A stretch of DNA of 64,000 bases from assembly GCF_003362805.1 (NCBI RefSeq), contig NZ_QNQT01000004.1, positions 186,001-250,000 of the forward strand. Reading direction: 5' to 3'. This document shows positions 18,415 through 26,626 of the stretch, in pieces. The translations under genes and the position numbers were made by a program. The first letter of the stretch is position 1. Each line of letters begins with the position of its first letter. The DNA is from Neobacillus piezotolerans. GTDB lineage: Bacteria; Bacillota; Bacilli; Bacillales; Cytobacillaceae. A model generated the notes under the pieces. It worked only from the letters and a program-made list of their open reading frames with translations. It was not told the origin of the DNA and made no database searches.

Positions 18415-18855
18415 TTGGAAATTTTAGAACAGCTCATTACGAGCTTCCTTGCTACGGCGGGTTTTGGCATCCTCTTTAACGCGCCCCGAAATATGCTTGG
18501 CAAATGCGGTATTGTAGGGATGGCCGGCTGGCTCGTGTATTTCTTAATAGAAAAATACATCTCTGATAGTGTTTCGGCCACGCTTGCAGCTGCGTTTGTG
18601 GTAGCGGTAATCAGCCATATGCTTGCAAAAAAAAATCGTACTCCAGTCATTATCTTCAGCGTGTCCGGAATCATTCCGCTTGTTCCGGGAGGGATATCCT
18701 ATGATGCGATGCGGCATTTCGTCGAAATCGATTACAGCACCGCTTTAAGCCTTGCGGGCAAGGCATTTCTGCTTTCCGGGGCCATAGCGATGGGCCTTGT
18801 TTTTTCCGAGGTATTGAACCATATATGGAGGCATATAACTTCCCCTGATAAATAA
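18415..18855 (+). CDS. Threonine/serine exporter ThrE, small half
   Basis: 146 residues, TTG start preceded by GAGGGGGCG. Four to five membrane segments; the ThrE_2/DUF3815 (YjjB) pattern is seen in GFGILFNAPRN near the N-terminus and GIIPLVPGG in the middle. It is the small membrane half that pairs with the preceding DUF1212 protein; the two genes form one transcription unit ended by the hairpin at 18931-18958. Confidence 0.85.
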   Translation: MEILEQLITSFLATAGFGILFNAPRNMLGKCGIVGMAGWLVYFLIEKYISDSVSATLAAAFVVAVISHMLAKKNRTPVIIFSVSGIIPLVPGGISYDAMRHFVEIDYSTALSLAGKAFLLSGAIAMGLVFSEVLNHIWRHITSPDK

Positions 18856-18928
18856 TCTTGGCACAGTAATGAAACGTGTTGGGTGGCTTTGTGAGGATGG
18901 CCTGAAAAAAAGTAAAAATAGAAAATTA

Positions 18929-18958
18929 GGTTTCCATCCTTTGGGGTGGAAATTTTTT
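18929..18958 (+). terminator. Rho-independent terminator
   Basis: TTTCCATCC pairs with GGGTGGAAA (with wobble), followed by a T run, after the exporter pair. Confidence 0.75.
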
Positions 18959-18969
18959 ATATCCGGAGA

Positions 18970-19020
18970 TTGACTTAACTAATGCCATTAGTTAAAATTT
19001 AACTAACGACATTAGTTAAA
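18970..19020 (+). promoter_or_regulatory. Promoter with two TetR-type operators
   Basis: TTGACT (18970-18975), 17-nt spacer, TAAAAT (18993-18998) form a good SigA promoter. TTAACTAATG-C-CATTAGTTAA (18975-18995) is a perfect 21-bp palindrome filling the spacer. A second copy at 18998-19020 (one mismatch between arms) covers the start of transcription; centres are 24 bp apart. A bound repressor would block the polymerase. The TetR gene two genes down is the obvious ligand. Confidence 0.85.
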
Positions 19021-19030
19021 GGTGATAAAC

Positions 19031-19747
19031 GTGAAAATAACAAAAGAAGGTTATCTCTATCAATTGGCTTTTATGCCCAGGATCTTTCCGGTCAACTGCT
19101 ATCTCGTTGAGGAGGAGACGGGGCTGACACTCATCGATGCGGCGCTGCCTTTCAGCTCCAAGGGAATACTTGAAGCGGCCGCGTCGATTGGTAAGCCGAT
19201 TACAAAAATTGTCCTTACACACGCCCATGAGGACCATGTTGGCGCTCTTGATTCTTTAAAGGAATCGTTGGGAAATGTCCCGATTTATATATCAAGCAGG
19301 GATGCGCGGCTGATGGAAAACGACCGGAGCCTGGATCCGCGCGAAACCCAGACGCCTATTAAAGGAGGAGTGCCGAAAAAGCTATTGGCAAGACCGGACT
19401 TCTTTCTTGAAGATGGCGATTGTGTCGGTTCATTGCAGGCAATTCATGTCCCCGGCCATACCCCCGGATCTATGGCGTTTTTGGATATAAGATCGCGCGC
19501 CATCATAGCCGGCGATGCATTCCAGACAAGGGGAGGGATTGCGGTTGCCGGTGATTTAAAGCCGATGTTCCCGTTCCCGGCTTTTGGAACATGGTGCCGG
19601 AAAACAGCACTTGAGAGCGGAAGGAAACTTGCTTCATTGAAACCAGGCGTGCTCGCGTGCGGCCATGGGGTTATGCTGAAGGACCCCCTTGAGGAAATGG
19701 AAAAAGCAATCAGGCGGGTTGAACGCAGGATTGAAAAAGGAGTGTAA
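19031..19747 (+). CDS. Metallo-beta-lactamase-fold hydrolase
   Basis: 238 residues. GTG at 19031 is chosen because AAAGGTGAT sits just before it; the GTG at 19022 lies inside that ribosome site. The metal site is complete: THAHEDHVG (HxHxDH), HVPGHTPGS, AGDAF and the late ACGHG. Such enzymes hydrolyse esters, thioesters (glyoxalase II-like) or lactones using two zinc ions in the cytoplasm. It forms an operon with the TetR gene that begins 3 nt later. Both are probably repressed by that TetR protein through the two operators upstream, so its substrate may relate to the TetR ligand, for example a toxic small molecule. Confidence 0.87.
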   Translation: MKITKEGYLYQLAFMPRIFPVNCYLVEEETGLTLIDAALPFSSKGILEAAASIGKPITKIVLTHAHEDHVGALDSLKESLGNVPIYISSRDARLMENDRSLDPRETQTPIKGGVPKKLLARPDFFLEDGDCVGSLQAIHVPGHTPGSMAFLDIRSRAIIAGDAFQTRGGIAVAGDLKPMFPFPAFGTWCRKTALESGRKLASLKPGVLACGHGVMLKDPLEEMEKAIRRVERRIEKGV

Positions 19748-19750
19748 TAG

Positions 19751-20326
19751 ATGTCGCCAAGGCCAAAAACCTCTCTCGATATGGAAACGATCATCCGCAC
19801 TGCTGCGGATTTGGCGGATAGAAAGGGATTCGGGGACGTGACTCTAGCCAATCTCGCGAAGGAATTGAATATTAAATCCCCATCGCTTTATAACCACGTG
19901 GATGGCTTGCCCGGCCTTAAAAAACAGCTGGCCATTTACGGAATAAACAATCTTTATCAGGCATTGGAGGATGCGAAGGAAAACTTTTCAAAAAAGGATG
20001 TTGTACTGGCCTTGAGCATTGGTTATGTGGGCTTCGCGAGGAAGCATCCAGGGGTGTATGAGGCAACCTTTAATGCTCCGGACCCTTCCGACTCTGAAGT
20101 ACAAGACGCGGGAAGCAAAATTGTCGGCCTCGTCCTTGATAGCCTCGGCGCCTTCGGATTGGAAAAAGAGGAAGCACTCCATGCGGTCCGCGGTTTGCGC
20201 AGCTTGATCCATGGCTTTTGTTCACTCGAACAAAAAGGAGGATTCGGCCTGAATCTAAGCTTGAATGAAAGCCTTTCCTTCATGGTGGAAGCATTCATGG
20301 CAGGGATTGCCGCCAGGAGGTGTTAA
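19751..20326 (+). CDS. TetR/AcrR transcriptional repressor
   Basis: 191 residues. The N-terminal HTH is typical: IIRTAADLADRKGFGDVTLA, then KSPSLYNHVDGL as recognition helix. The C-terminal region (about 90-185) matches the TetR_C_33/WHG ligand-binding type with GLRSLIHGFCSLE. AAGGAG precedes the ATG, overlapping the end of the hydrolase gene. Expected to bind the twin palindromes at 18975-19020 and be released by a ligand. Confidence 0.88.
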   Translation: MSPRPKTSLDMETIIRTAADLADRKGFGDVTLANLAKELNIKSPSLYNHVDGLPGLKKQLAIYGINNLYQALEDAKENFSKKDVVLALSIGYVGFARKHPGVYEATFNAPDPSDSEVQDAGSKIVGLVLDSLGAFGLEKEEALHAVRGLRSLIHGFCSLEQKGGFGLNLSLNESLSFMVEAFMAGIAARRC

Positions 20327-20383
20327 ATACGTATAGCAGGTAAGATTCTTGGCGAACCATAGGAGAAAAATTGAAAAAATATT

Positions 20384-20456
20384 GTTGCGCATGTCCCGCC
20401 GTGTTAAAATTTAGATAATTTGAAAAGTTCAGCCGCGCCATTAATGAGCGGCTCCT
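20384..20456 (+). promoter_or_regulatory. Promoter and leader hairpin of mtnK
   Basis: TTGTTG - 17 nt - TAAAAT is a plausible SigA promoter. Just before the ribosome site (GGAGGG, 20457-20462) AGCCGC (20431-20436) pairs with GCGGCT (20448-20453). No S-box (SAM riboswitch) is seen, although many Bacillus mtnK genes have one. Confidence 0.4.
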
Positions 20457-20470
20457 GGAGGGATTGCAGC

Positions 20471-21685
20471 ATGGCGGTTTTTACAGACGGATACTTCACT
20501 ATGAATGAAGATGAAGCAATTGAATTCACGAAGGCGAAACTTGGCTTTTTCCCCGCGGATGCCGAATTAACATGCAAAGAAATTGGCGACGGGAATTTGA
20601 ATTATGTATTCCGTGTCGTGGATGTGAATAGCGGAAAGTCGATTATCATCAAGCAAGCTGGGCCGGTCGCAAGGATTTCCGATGAGTTTAAACTCTCTCC
20701 GGACCGGAACCGGATTGAAAGCGAAATCCTTTCGCTCCAGGATAAACTCGCGCCTGGATTCGTGCCGAAGATGTACCATTATGACCCAATCATGAATTGC
20801 TGTGTGATGGAGGATTTGTCAGACCACGAAATTATGCGGGGCGCGCTTATGAAGCATAAGCAATTCCCGTTGTTCGCGGATCACATTTCAACATTCATGG
20901 CCCAAACCCTTTTGCTGACTTCCGATGTTGCGATGGGACATAAAGAGAAGAAGGAACTTGTAAAATCATTCATCAATCCAGAGTTATGCGAGATTTCCGA
21001 GGACCTTGTGTACACCGAGCCATTTTATGATTGTCCGAGGAACGATGTATTTCCCGGTTCAAGGGATTTTGTAAGGGAATTCATTTGGGAAGACAGGAAG
21101 CTTTCCCTTGAAACGGCAAAGCTGAAATTCGAATTCATGGCGAATGCGCAGTCGCTCATCCATGGAGACCTTCATACAGGTTCCATTTTTATTAAAGAAG
21201 ATTCGACAAAAGTAATTGATCCCGAATTCGCCTTCTACGGCCCTGCTGGATATGATGTCGGCAATGTCGTGGCCAACCTGATATTCGCCTACGTAAATGC
21301 GCTGTTTACGGGCCCTTCGGATCAAGTGGAATACTTGGAGCGCACGATATCCGAAGTGATTGATTTGTTTAAGGAAAAGTTTTTAGCTTTATGGGACGAA
21401 AACTCAGTCGAGCGGACCGCGCGCTATGAAGGATTCAGGGAATATTACCTGGATTCGATACTAAGGGATACAGCGGCGGTAGCGGGCCTGGAACTGTGCA
21501 GGAGAATCATCGGCCTGGCGCATGTAAAGGACATCACCTCAATTGAACAACCGGAAACTCGGGCAATGGCTGAAAAAATCTGCCTGACCGCGGGGAAGGA
21601 GTTCATCCTGAACCGAGAATTATTCAAAACGGGCGGGGATTTTGCGAAGGCAATCCGCCAAAGCGCAGCGGTATTTTCGAAGTAA
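20471..21685 (+). CDS. mtnK: Methylthioribose kinase MtnK
   Basis: 404 residues from MAVFTDGYFTMNEDEA; GGAGGG lies 8 nt upstream, so the frame from 20420 is not used. It phosphorylates 5-methylthioribose in the methionine salvage pathway. The family's features are present: the nucleotide region EIGDGNLNYVFRV, VMEDLSDHEIMRG, the catalytic loop LIHGDLHTGS and the metal-binding DPEFAFYGP. Length equals that of the B. subtilis enzyme (about 400). mtnA and the rest of the salvage genes, usually adjacent, are not in the window, so the gene is separated from its pathway here. Confidence 0.95.
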   Translation: MAVFTDGYFTMNEDEAIEFTKAKLGFFPADAELTCKEIGDGNLNYVFRVVDVNSGKSIIIKQAGPVARISDEFKLSPDRNRIESEILSLQDKLAPGFVPKMYHYDPIMNCCVMEDLSDHEIMRGALMKHKQFPLFADHISTFMAQTLLLTSDVAMGHKEKKELVKSFINPELCEISEDLVYTEPFYDCPRNDVFPGSRDFVREFIWEDRKLSLETAKLKFEFMANAQSLIHGDLHTGSIFIKEDSTKVIDPEFAFYGPAGYDVGNVVANLIFAYVNALFTGPSDQVEYLERTISEVIDLFKEKFLALWDENSVERTARYEGFREYYLDSILRDTAAVAGLELCRRIIGLAHVKDITSIEQPETRAMAEKICLTAGKEFILNRELFKTGGDFAKAIRQSAAVFSK

Positions 21686-21723
21686 GGTTTTGAGTCAGAG
21701 GACAATAGATAGAGTAACGGCAC

Positions 21724-21751
21724 CCGCCATTTGTGCGGGTGTTTTTTATTG
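21724..21751 (+). terminator. Terminator of mtnK
   Basis: CACCCGC / GCGGGTG stem followed by TTTTTT. Confidence 0.85.
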
Positions 21752-21830
21752 CAATTAAAGGAAAGGCAACTCGGGTTAAACCCCAGTTGCGCGGCGGATA
21801 TCGTTTCGGCTGTTATTCAAGCGCTTTTTG

Positions 21831-23026
21831 CGTGACATTCGAAAGGTAAAACCGGGTTTAAATGTCACGCAAAGTCCGGATGCGTGACATTCGAAGGGCA
21901 AAATCGGGTTAGAATGTCACGCAAAGTCCGGATGCGTGACATTCGAAGGGTTAAAGCGGGTTTGGTTGTCATGCAAAGTTTTGATGAGTGACATTCCAAG
22001 GGCAAAACCGGGTTTGAATGTCACGCAAAGTTCGGATACGTGACATTCCAAGGGCAAAACCGGGTTTGAATGTCACGCAAAGTTCGGATACGTGACATTC
22101 CAAGGGCAAAACCGGGTTTGAATGTCACGCAAAGCCCGGATACGTGACATTCCAAGGGCAAAACCGGGTTTGAATGTCACGCAAAGTTCGGATACGTGAC
22201 ATTCCAAGGGCAAAACCGGGTTTGAATGTCACGCAAAGCTCGGATACGTGACATTCCAAGGGCAAAACCGGGTTTGAATGTCACGCAAAGTTCGGATACG
22301 TGACATTCCAAGGGCAAAACCGGGTTTGAATGTCACGCAAAGCTCGGATACGTGACATTCCAAGGGCAAAACCGGGTTTGAATGTCACGCAAAGTTCGGA
22401 TACGTGACATTCCAAGGGCAAAACCGGGTTTGAATGTCACGCAAAGTTCGGATACGTGACATTCCAAGGGCAAAACCGGGTTTGAATGTCACGCAAAGCT
22501 CGGATACGTGACATTCCAAGGGCAAAACCGGGTTTGAATGTCACGCAAAGTTCGGATACGTGACATTCCAAGGGCAAAACCGGGTTTGAATGTCACGCAA
22601 AGTCCGGATGCGTGACATTCTAAGGGTCAAACCGGGTTTGAATGTCATGCAAAGTCCGGATGCGTGACATTCGAAGGGCATAATCGGGTTAGAATGTCAC
22701 GTAAAGTCCGGATGCGTGACATTCGAAGGTCATAAACCAGGTTAAATGTCATGCAATGTCCGGATGCGTGGCATGCCAAGGGCAAAACCGGGTTTGAATG
22801 TCACGCAAAGCCCGGATGCGTGACATTCTAAGGGTCAAACCGGGTTTGAATGTCACGCAAAGTCCGGATGCGTGACATTCGAAGGTCATAAACCAGTTTA
22901 AATGTCATGCAATGTCCGGATGCGTGGCATTCCAAGGGCAAAACCGGGTTTGAATGTCACGCAAAGTTCGGATACGTGACATTCCAAGGGCAAAACCGGG
23001 TTTGAATGTCACGCAAAATTCGGACG
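21831..23026. repeat. 52-bp tandem hairpin repeat, 23 copies
   Basis: Twenty-three consecutive units with an invariant 52-bp period; unit starts (CGTGACATTC or variant) fall at 21831, 21883, 21935, 21987, 22039 and so on to 22975. Each unit is an inverted repeat: GCGTGACATTC, about 19 nt rich in GGGCAAAACCGGG, then GAATGTCACGC, with an 11-nt linker (AAAGTTCGGAT or variant). Units 5-16 are almost identical, while units 1-4 and 17-22 differ at many sites, the pattern expected of recent homogenisation at the centre. There are no unique spacers and no cas genes, so it is not CRISPR. No open frame of note crosses it. Function unknown. Confidence 0.97.
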
Positions 23027-23242
23027 AGTCACCTCAAATTGCCAAAACACCTCAAATCGCCCAAACAAGATAAAGCTAAACCTCTGCCCCCGGATTTTTG
23101 CCCCAAAGCCCACCATACCCAAATACCCTCTATTGGCGTCCGGCTCCCTCCACATTGCCAATCCTCCTCGGATAACCCGTTGCAAGATCTGTCGAAACCC
23201 GCATCGGACAAGCATTTGAAATGTAATTGTAATTTATTGGAG
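23027..23242. other. Intergenic stretch between array and stress gene
   Basis: C-rich transition after the array ends; the frame at 23006-23248 is proline/lysine-rich with no ribosome site and looks accidental. No other signal seen. Confidence 0.35.
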
Positions 23243-23268
23243 GATTAATGGACAACCTGTGGGGGTAA
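23243..23268 (+). promoter_or_regulatory. Candidate SigB promoter
   Basis: GATTAA - 14 nt - GGGTAA compares well with the SigB consensus GTTTAA - 12 to 15 nt - GGGTAA, about 37 nt before the YflT-type stress gene, a family usually in the SigB regulon. Confidence 0.55.
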
Positions 23269-23304
23269 CTAATCTTTGTATCAACCTTTAAAGGAGGAAG
23301 ATCA

Positions 23305-24324
23305 ATGGATAAGCGAGTAGTTGGAGTATTTGACAACGGAGATGAAGCGGTACGAGCGATTGACGACTTAAAAGCACAAGGCTATGACAGGGATGCAATT
23401 TCTGTAGTTGCTAGAGACAGAGACGACATTGACGACATACATGATGAAACTGGTACGAAAACAGAGGAAGGACTTGCTACTGGGGCCGCGACTGGAGGAG
23501 TGCTTGGAGGCTTGGCTGGATTCCTTGCAGGCGTAGGAGCATTGGCGATTCCAGGTGTTGGGCCAATTTTAGCAGCTGGACCGATCGCAGCGACATTGAC
23601 AGGTGCTGCGGTAGGTGCCGGAGCTGGCGGATTGACTGGCGCATTGATCGGCATGGGTATTCCGGAAGACGAAGCGGACCGTTATGAAAGGGACGTAAAG
23701 TCCGGCAAAATCCTTGTTCTTGTCGATGAAGACGAAAGAAATCTGGGAGCGGGCAGGACAGGTGCCGTGACCGGAAATACAAATGACTGGTCGGGCAGCA
23801 CGACAATGGACGATCCGACAATGAGAACCGGAAATGAATTCGGGACAGGAACAGTGGACGCAAACTACGATACTCTCGGCGGAAACTTGAATACCCGGGA
23901 CGATCGAAACCCGACAAATTGGAGCGATGATTCCGTGAGCGGCATGATGTCTGGGGGTTCATCGGTGGGAAGATCCAGTATGATGGATGATTACCCTGTG
24001 GGCTCCACTGACAGGTACGATACAAAAGGAGCCGCGTTCGGAACCGATGAAGACACGGTCATGGGAGGTGCCGGTGGAAATTCGACCATGGGCACTGGCG
24101 GAAACGCGACAATGGGCACAGGGGCCGGCTACAATGCCGGGCTTGGTTCCGACCCGAACTTTTCCAATGTGCCTAATGCCAATCCTGAATCAAGCATGGG
24201 CGATTCGATGATCAGCAATGACCCATTCAGGGGAACGGATGACACCCTCAGGGAAACGAACAAGAATCGCGACAGCTTCGATGACAGGTTCCGCGGCGAA
24301 GGAAGAGACAACTCAAAACGTTAA
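23305..24324 (+). CDS. General stress protein, YflT domain with long Gly/Asn/Asp tail
   Basis: 339 residues; AAAGGAGGAAG precedes the ATG. Residues 1-50 (RVVGVFDNGDEAVRAIDDLK) are the YflT / general-stress-17M domain. Residues about 52-115 are a glycine/alanine-rich hydrophobic segment (GGVLGGLAGFLAG, GAAVGAGAGGLTGALIG), and GIPEDEADRYERDVKSGKIL closes the ordered part at about 140. From about 148 to the end the chain is low-complexity, rich in Gly, Asn, Asp, Thr, Ser and Met with near-repeats such as NSTMGTGG / NATMGTGA. The tail is roughly 190 residues longer than the basic YflT type. Probably SigB-controlled; biochemical role unknown. Confidence 0.8.
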   Translation: MDKRVVGVFDNGDEAVRAIDDLKAQGYDRDAISVVARDRDDIDDIHDETGTKTEEGLATGAATGGVLGGLAGFLAGVGALAIPGVGPILAAGPIAATLTGAAVGAGAGGLTGALIGMGIPEDEADRYERDVKSGKILVLVDEDERNLGAGRTGAVTGNTNDWSGSTTMDDPTMRTGNEFGTGTVDANYDTLGGNLNTRDDRNPTNWSDDSVSGMMSGGSSVGRSSMMDDYPVGSTDRYDTKGAAFGTDEDTVMGGAGGNSTMGTGGNATMGTGAGYNAGLGSDPNFSNVPNANPESSMGDSMISNDPFRGTDDTLRETNKNRDSFDDRFRGEGRDNSKR

Positions 24325-24341
24325 CTGACCGCTAAAATTGC

Positions 24342-24377
24342 AAAAGGCAGGGAAATGGCGACATTTCCCTGCCTTTT
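24342..24377 (+). terminator. Rho-independent terminator
   Basis: Perfect 16-bp stem AAAAGGCAGGGAAATG / CATTTCCCTGCCTTTT with loop GCGA and a T run; ends the stress gene. Confidence 0.9.
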
Positions 24378-24883
24378 TAAATTTGTGGCGCAAACATGCG
24401 CCGTGGTCCGCGCGATAAGCCCATAGAGCTTCGCGCCATGTTAAGTAACTTGCAGCTAGTTGCAAGGCAATAGATAAAAGTTTGGATTGTTTAACGTTAA
24501 CAATCGTTTGCCGCGGTTCAATATTCCACCTGGTTGTTTAAAACCTAAACGACGTAAGCCCTACCTCTCTTGCGTCCTTGCGGCTCCGAAGCCGCGCCAG
24601 TGTGAATAAGTCCATCTATTTAAAACATAAGCAGAATGCCAGTCTGTATTACTTTGCAATCCGTGTGTTCAAGTTACTCAAGCGAACAATTATTTATAAT
24701 ACCATAAAAAAGTAAATTTGGCAATGGACTTTATGTTAATAAAATTTTCACATAAACATTTAAAAAAATGGAAAAAAGCAGTATGATTGATTTGCAAGAA
24801 TATTTAGATTTCCGAAGTATTGCGTTGGTACTGTCCTCCGGTACCGCAGCTTGGGATATATCCATTCAGGCAGGTGGCAGACC
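24378..24883. other. Intergenic region upstream of ABC exporter
   Basis: About 500 bp with no convincing gene. It contains small hairpins (GCGGCTCCGAAGCCGC at about 24578-24593; TTGCAGCTAGTTGCAA at 24450-24465; GTTAACGTTAAC-like symmetry near 24490-24506), then turns AT-rich toward the exporter. It could hold a leader or small RNA; no known riboswitch core matched. Confidence 0.35.
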
Positions 24884-26626
24884 GTGTCAAAAATCTTTTC
24901 TTTTTTAAAACCATACCGGATCCATATGGCAATCGCTCTTTTCTTAATGCTCGTAGAATTAATCGTCGAGCTGTGGCAGCCATTGCTGATGGCAAGAATC
25001 ATTGATGAAGGCGTCCTTAAAAAGGATTTGAATCTGGTCCTTCAGGGCGGGGCAATTATGCTTGGGGTTTCGGCTCTGGCCTTTGCATCGGGAATCATTA
25101 ATTCCTTTTACGCCGGCCACGCGAGCCAAAGCTTTGGCTATGATGTGCGCAAGGCGCTTTTTGAAAAGGTCCAATCTTTTTCATTTGCCAATTTCGATCG
25201 GTTCTCGACGTCTTCCTTAGTCACAAGGATGACCAATGATGTAACAATGATTCAAAACACAGTGTTCATGAGCCTGAGAATCATGCTTCGCGCCCCGCTC
25301 CTGATTATCGGAGGGCTGGTGATGGCGATGGTGGTAGACCTGAAGCTCGGTTTAATTCTTGCGGGGGTTACACCGTTCCTTATCCTATTCCTCTCATGGG
25401 CGATGATAAAAGCGCGCGGCTATTTTCTTTCAATGCAAAAGAATCTTGACAGGGTCAACTCCGTTCTCAGGGAAAACCTGACCGCCATGAGGCTTATCAA
25501 GGCTTTTTTGCGCGGAGGGCATGAAATTGGCCGATTTATGGAAGCCAATGGGCGCCTCAGGGAAAAAACGGTTTCCGCCTTCAGGCTGATTGAATACACA
25601 ACCCCTGTGCTGATGTTGGCCATGAATGCTGGAATCCTCGCGGTCCTTTGGTTTGGGAGCTTTGAAGTAAGCACTGGAGAAACAAAGGTGGGGGAAGTCG
25701 TTGCGATTATCAACTATGGTACGAGGATCACTTCCGCCCTGTCGATTGTATCGATGATCATCATGATTTTTTCGAGGGCGAGGGCGTCCGGCCAGAGGAT
25801 TGCCGAGGTGTTCGAGACCGAGGTAGACCTCGTTGATGCTCCATTGCCATATAAGGAAAAGCCTGTGCCTTATGGGAAAATTGAATTCAAATCTGTCTCA
25901 TTCCAATATCCCGGGACCAGCACGCCAGTTCTTGAAAATATCTCATTTACCGCCAAGCCAGGTTCAACCGTTGCGATCCTAGGGGCTACTGGGTCAGGGA
26001 AAACATCTTTATTTCAGCTGATTCCAAGGCTTTATGATATAGCGGAAGGAGAAATCCTGATTGATGGGGCTGACATCCGGAAAATGAAGCTTGAAACGCT
26101 TAGAAGGCAAATCGGGTATGTGCCGCAGGACGTCCTATTATTTACAGGGACAGTCGCGGAAAACATCTCGTGGGGGAAGGAAAACGCCTCAGAGCAGGAC
26201 ATTACCGAGGCCGCGGTGAATGCGCAAATCCATGAATCGATTGAAAAGTTCCCTGAAGGATACGAATCAAGGATCGGACAAAAAGGGGTTAACCTTTCAG
26301 GAGGCCAGAAGCAGCGCATTTCAATTGCCAGGGCCCTTGTCCGAAAACCGAAGATTCTTCTTTTGGACGATAGTACAAGCGCGCTCGATATGAAGACGGA
26401 ATCCAACCTTTTAAAAGCTTTAAAGAAGTACAAATGCACGACCCTGATCATTACGCAAAAAATTTCGACTGCGATGAGCGCTGATTCCATCCTTCTGCTC
26501 GAAGACGGAAAGATCAAGGCTGCCGGAACCCATGCGATGCTGATTCGGACAGAACCGCTTTACAGAAGGATTTACGAAACTCAGCTTGAAGAGGAGAACA
26601 GATTGTATGCTGAAGGCATTAACTAA
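24884..26626 (+). CDS. ABC exporter half, degenerate catalytic residues
   Basis: 580 residues from the GTG at 24884, preceded by CAGGTGG; an in-frame TTG at 24851 has no ribosome site. Six membrane segments (about 1-300) then an ATPase domain: Walker A GATGSGKTS, signature LSGGQKQR, Walker B ILLLDDSTSALD. The usual catalytic Glu after Walker B is Asp and the switch His is Gln (IITQK), so its own ATP site is non-catalytic. The next gene overlaps by 20 nt and encodes the other half with complementary features, so the two form a heterodimeric exporter like B. subtilis YheI/YheH (BmrCD) or YknU/YknV. Drugs or lipids are possible substrates. Confidence 0.9.
   Translation: MSKIFSFLKPYRIHMAIALFLMLVELIVELWQPLLMARIIDEGVLKKDLNLVLQGGAIMLGVSALAFASGIINSFYAGHASQSFGYDVRKALFEKVQSFSFANFDRFSTSSLVTRMTNDVTMIQNTVFMSLRIMLRAPLLIIGGLVMAMVVDLKLGLILAGVTPFLILFLSWAMIKARGYFLSMQKNLDRVNSVLRENLTAMRLIKAFLRGGHEIGRFMEANGRLREKTVSAFRLIEYTTPVLMLAMNAGILAVLWFGSFEVSTGETKVGEVVAIINYGTRITSALSIVSMIIMIFSRARASGQRIAEVFETEVDLVDAPLPYKEKPVPYGKIEFKSVSFQYPGTSTPVLENISFTAKPGSTVAILGATGSGKTSLFQLIPRLYDIAEGEILIDGADIRKMKLETLRRQIGYVPQDVLLFTGTVAENISWGKENASEQDITEAAVNAQIHESIEKFPEGYESRIGQKGVNLSGGQKQRISIARALVRKPKILLLDDSTSALDMKTESNLLKALKKYKCTTLIITQKISTAMSADSILLLEDGKIKAAGTHAMLIRTEPLYRRIYETQLEEENRLYAEGIN

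Noticed and set aside
20327-20470. SAM riboswitch (S-box) upstream of mtnK
   Set aside because: No S-box core or terminator found in the 140-bp leader.
21831-23026. CRISPR array
   Set aside because: The whole 52-bp unit repeats, including the linker; there are no unique spacers of constant length and no cas genes.
23006-23248. 80-codon plus-strand ORF after the repeat array
   Set aside because: Starts inside the repeat, Pro/Lys-rich, no ribosome site, overlaps the candidate SigB promoter.
24480-24620. ydaO (cyclic di-AMP) or GEMM (cyclic di-GMP) riboswitch on the minus strand
   Set aside because: Fragments such as GGTAGGG and GGACGCAAGA look similar, but the conserved cores are incomplete and no minus-strand gene follows.
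24783-24908. 41-codon upstream ORF as a BmrB-like leader peptide for the ABC exporter
   Set aside because: No ribosome site, overlaps the exporter start in another frame, and no attenuator terminator follows it.
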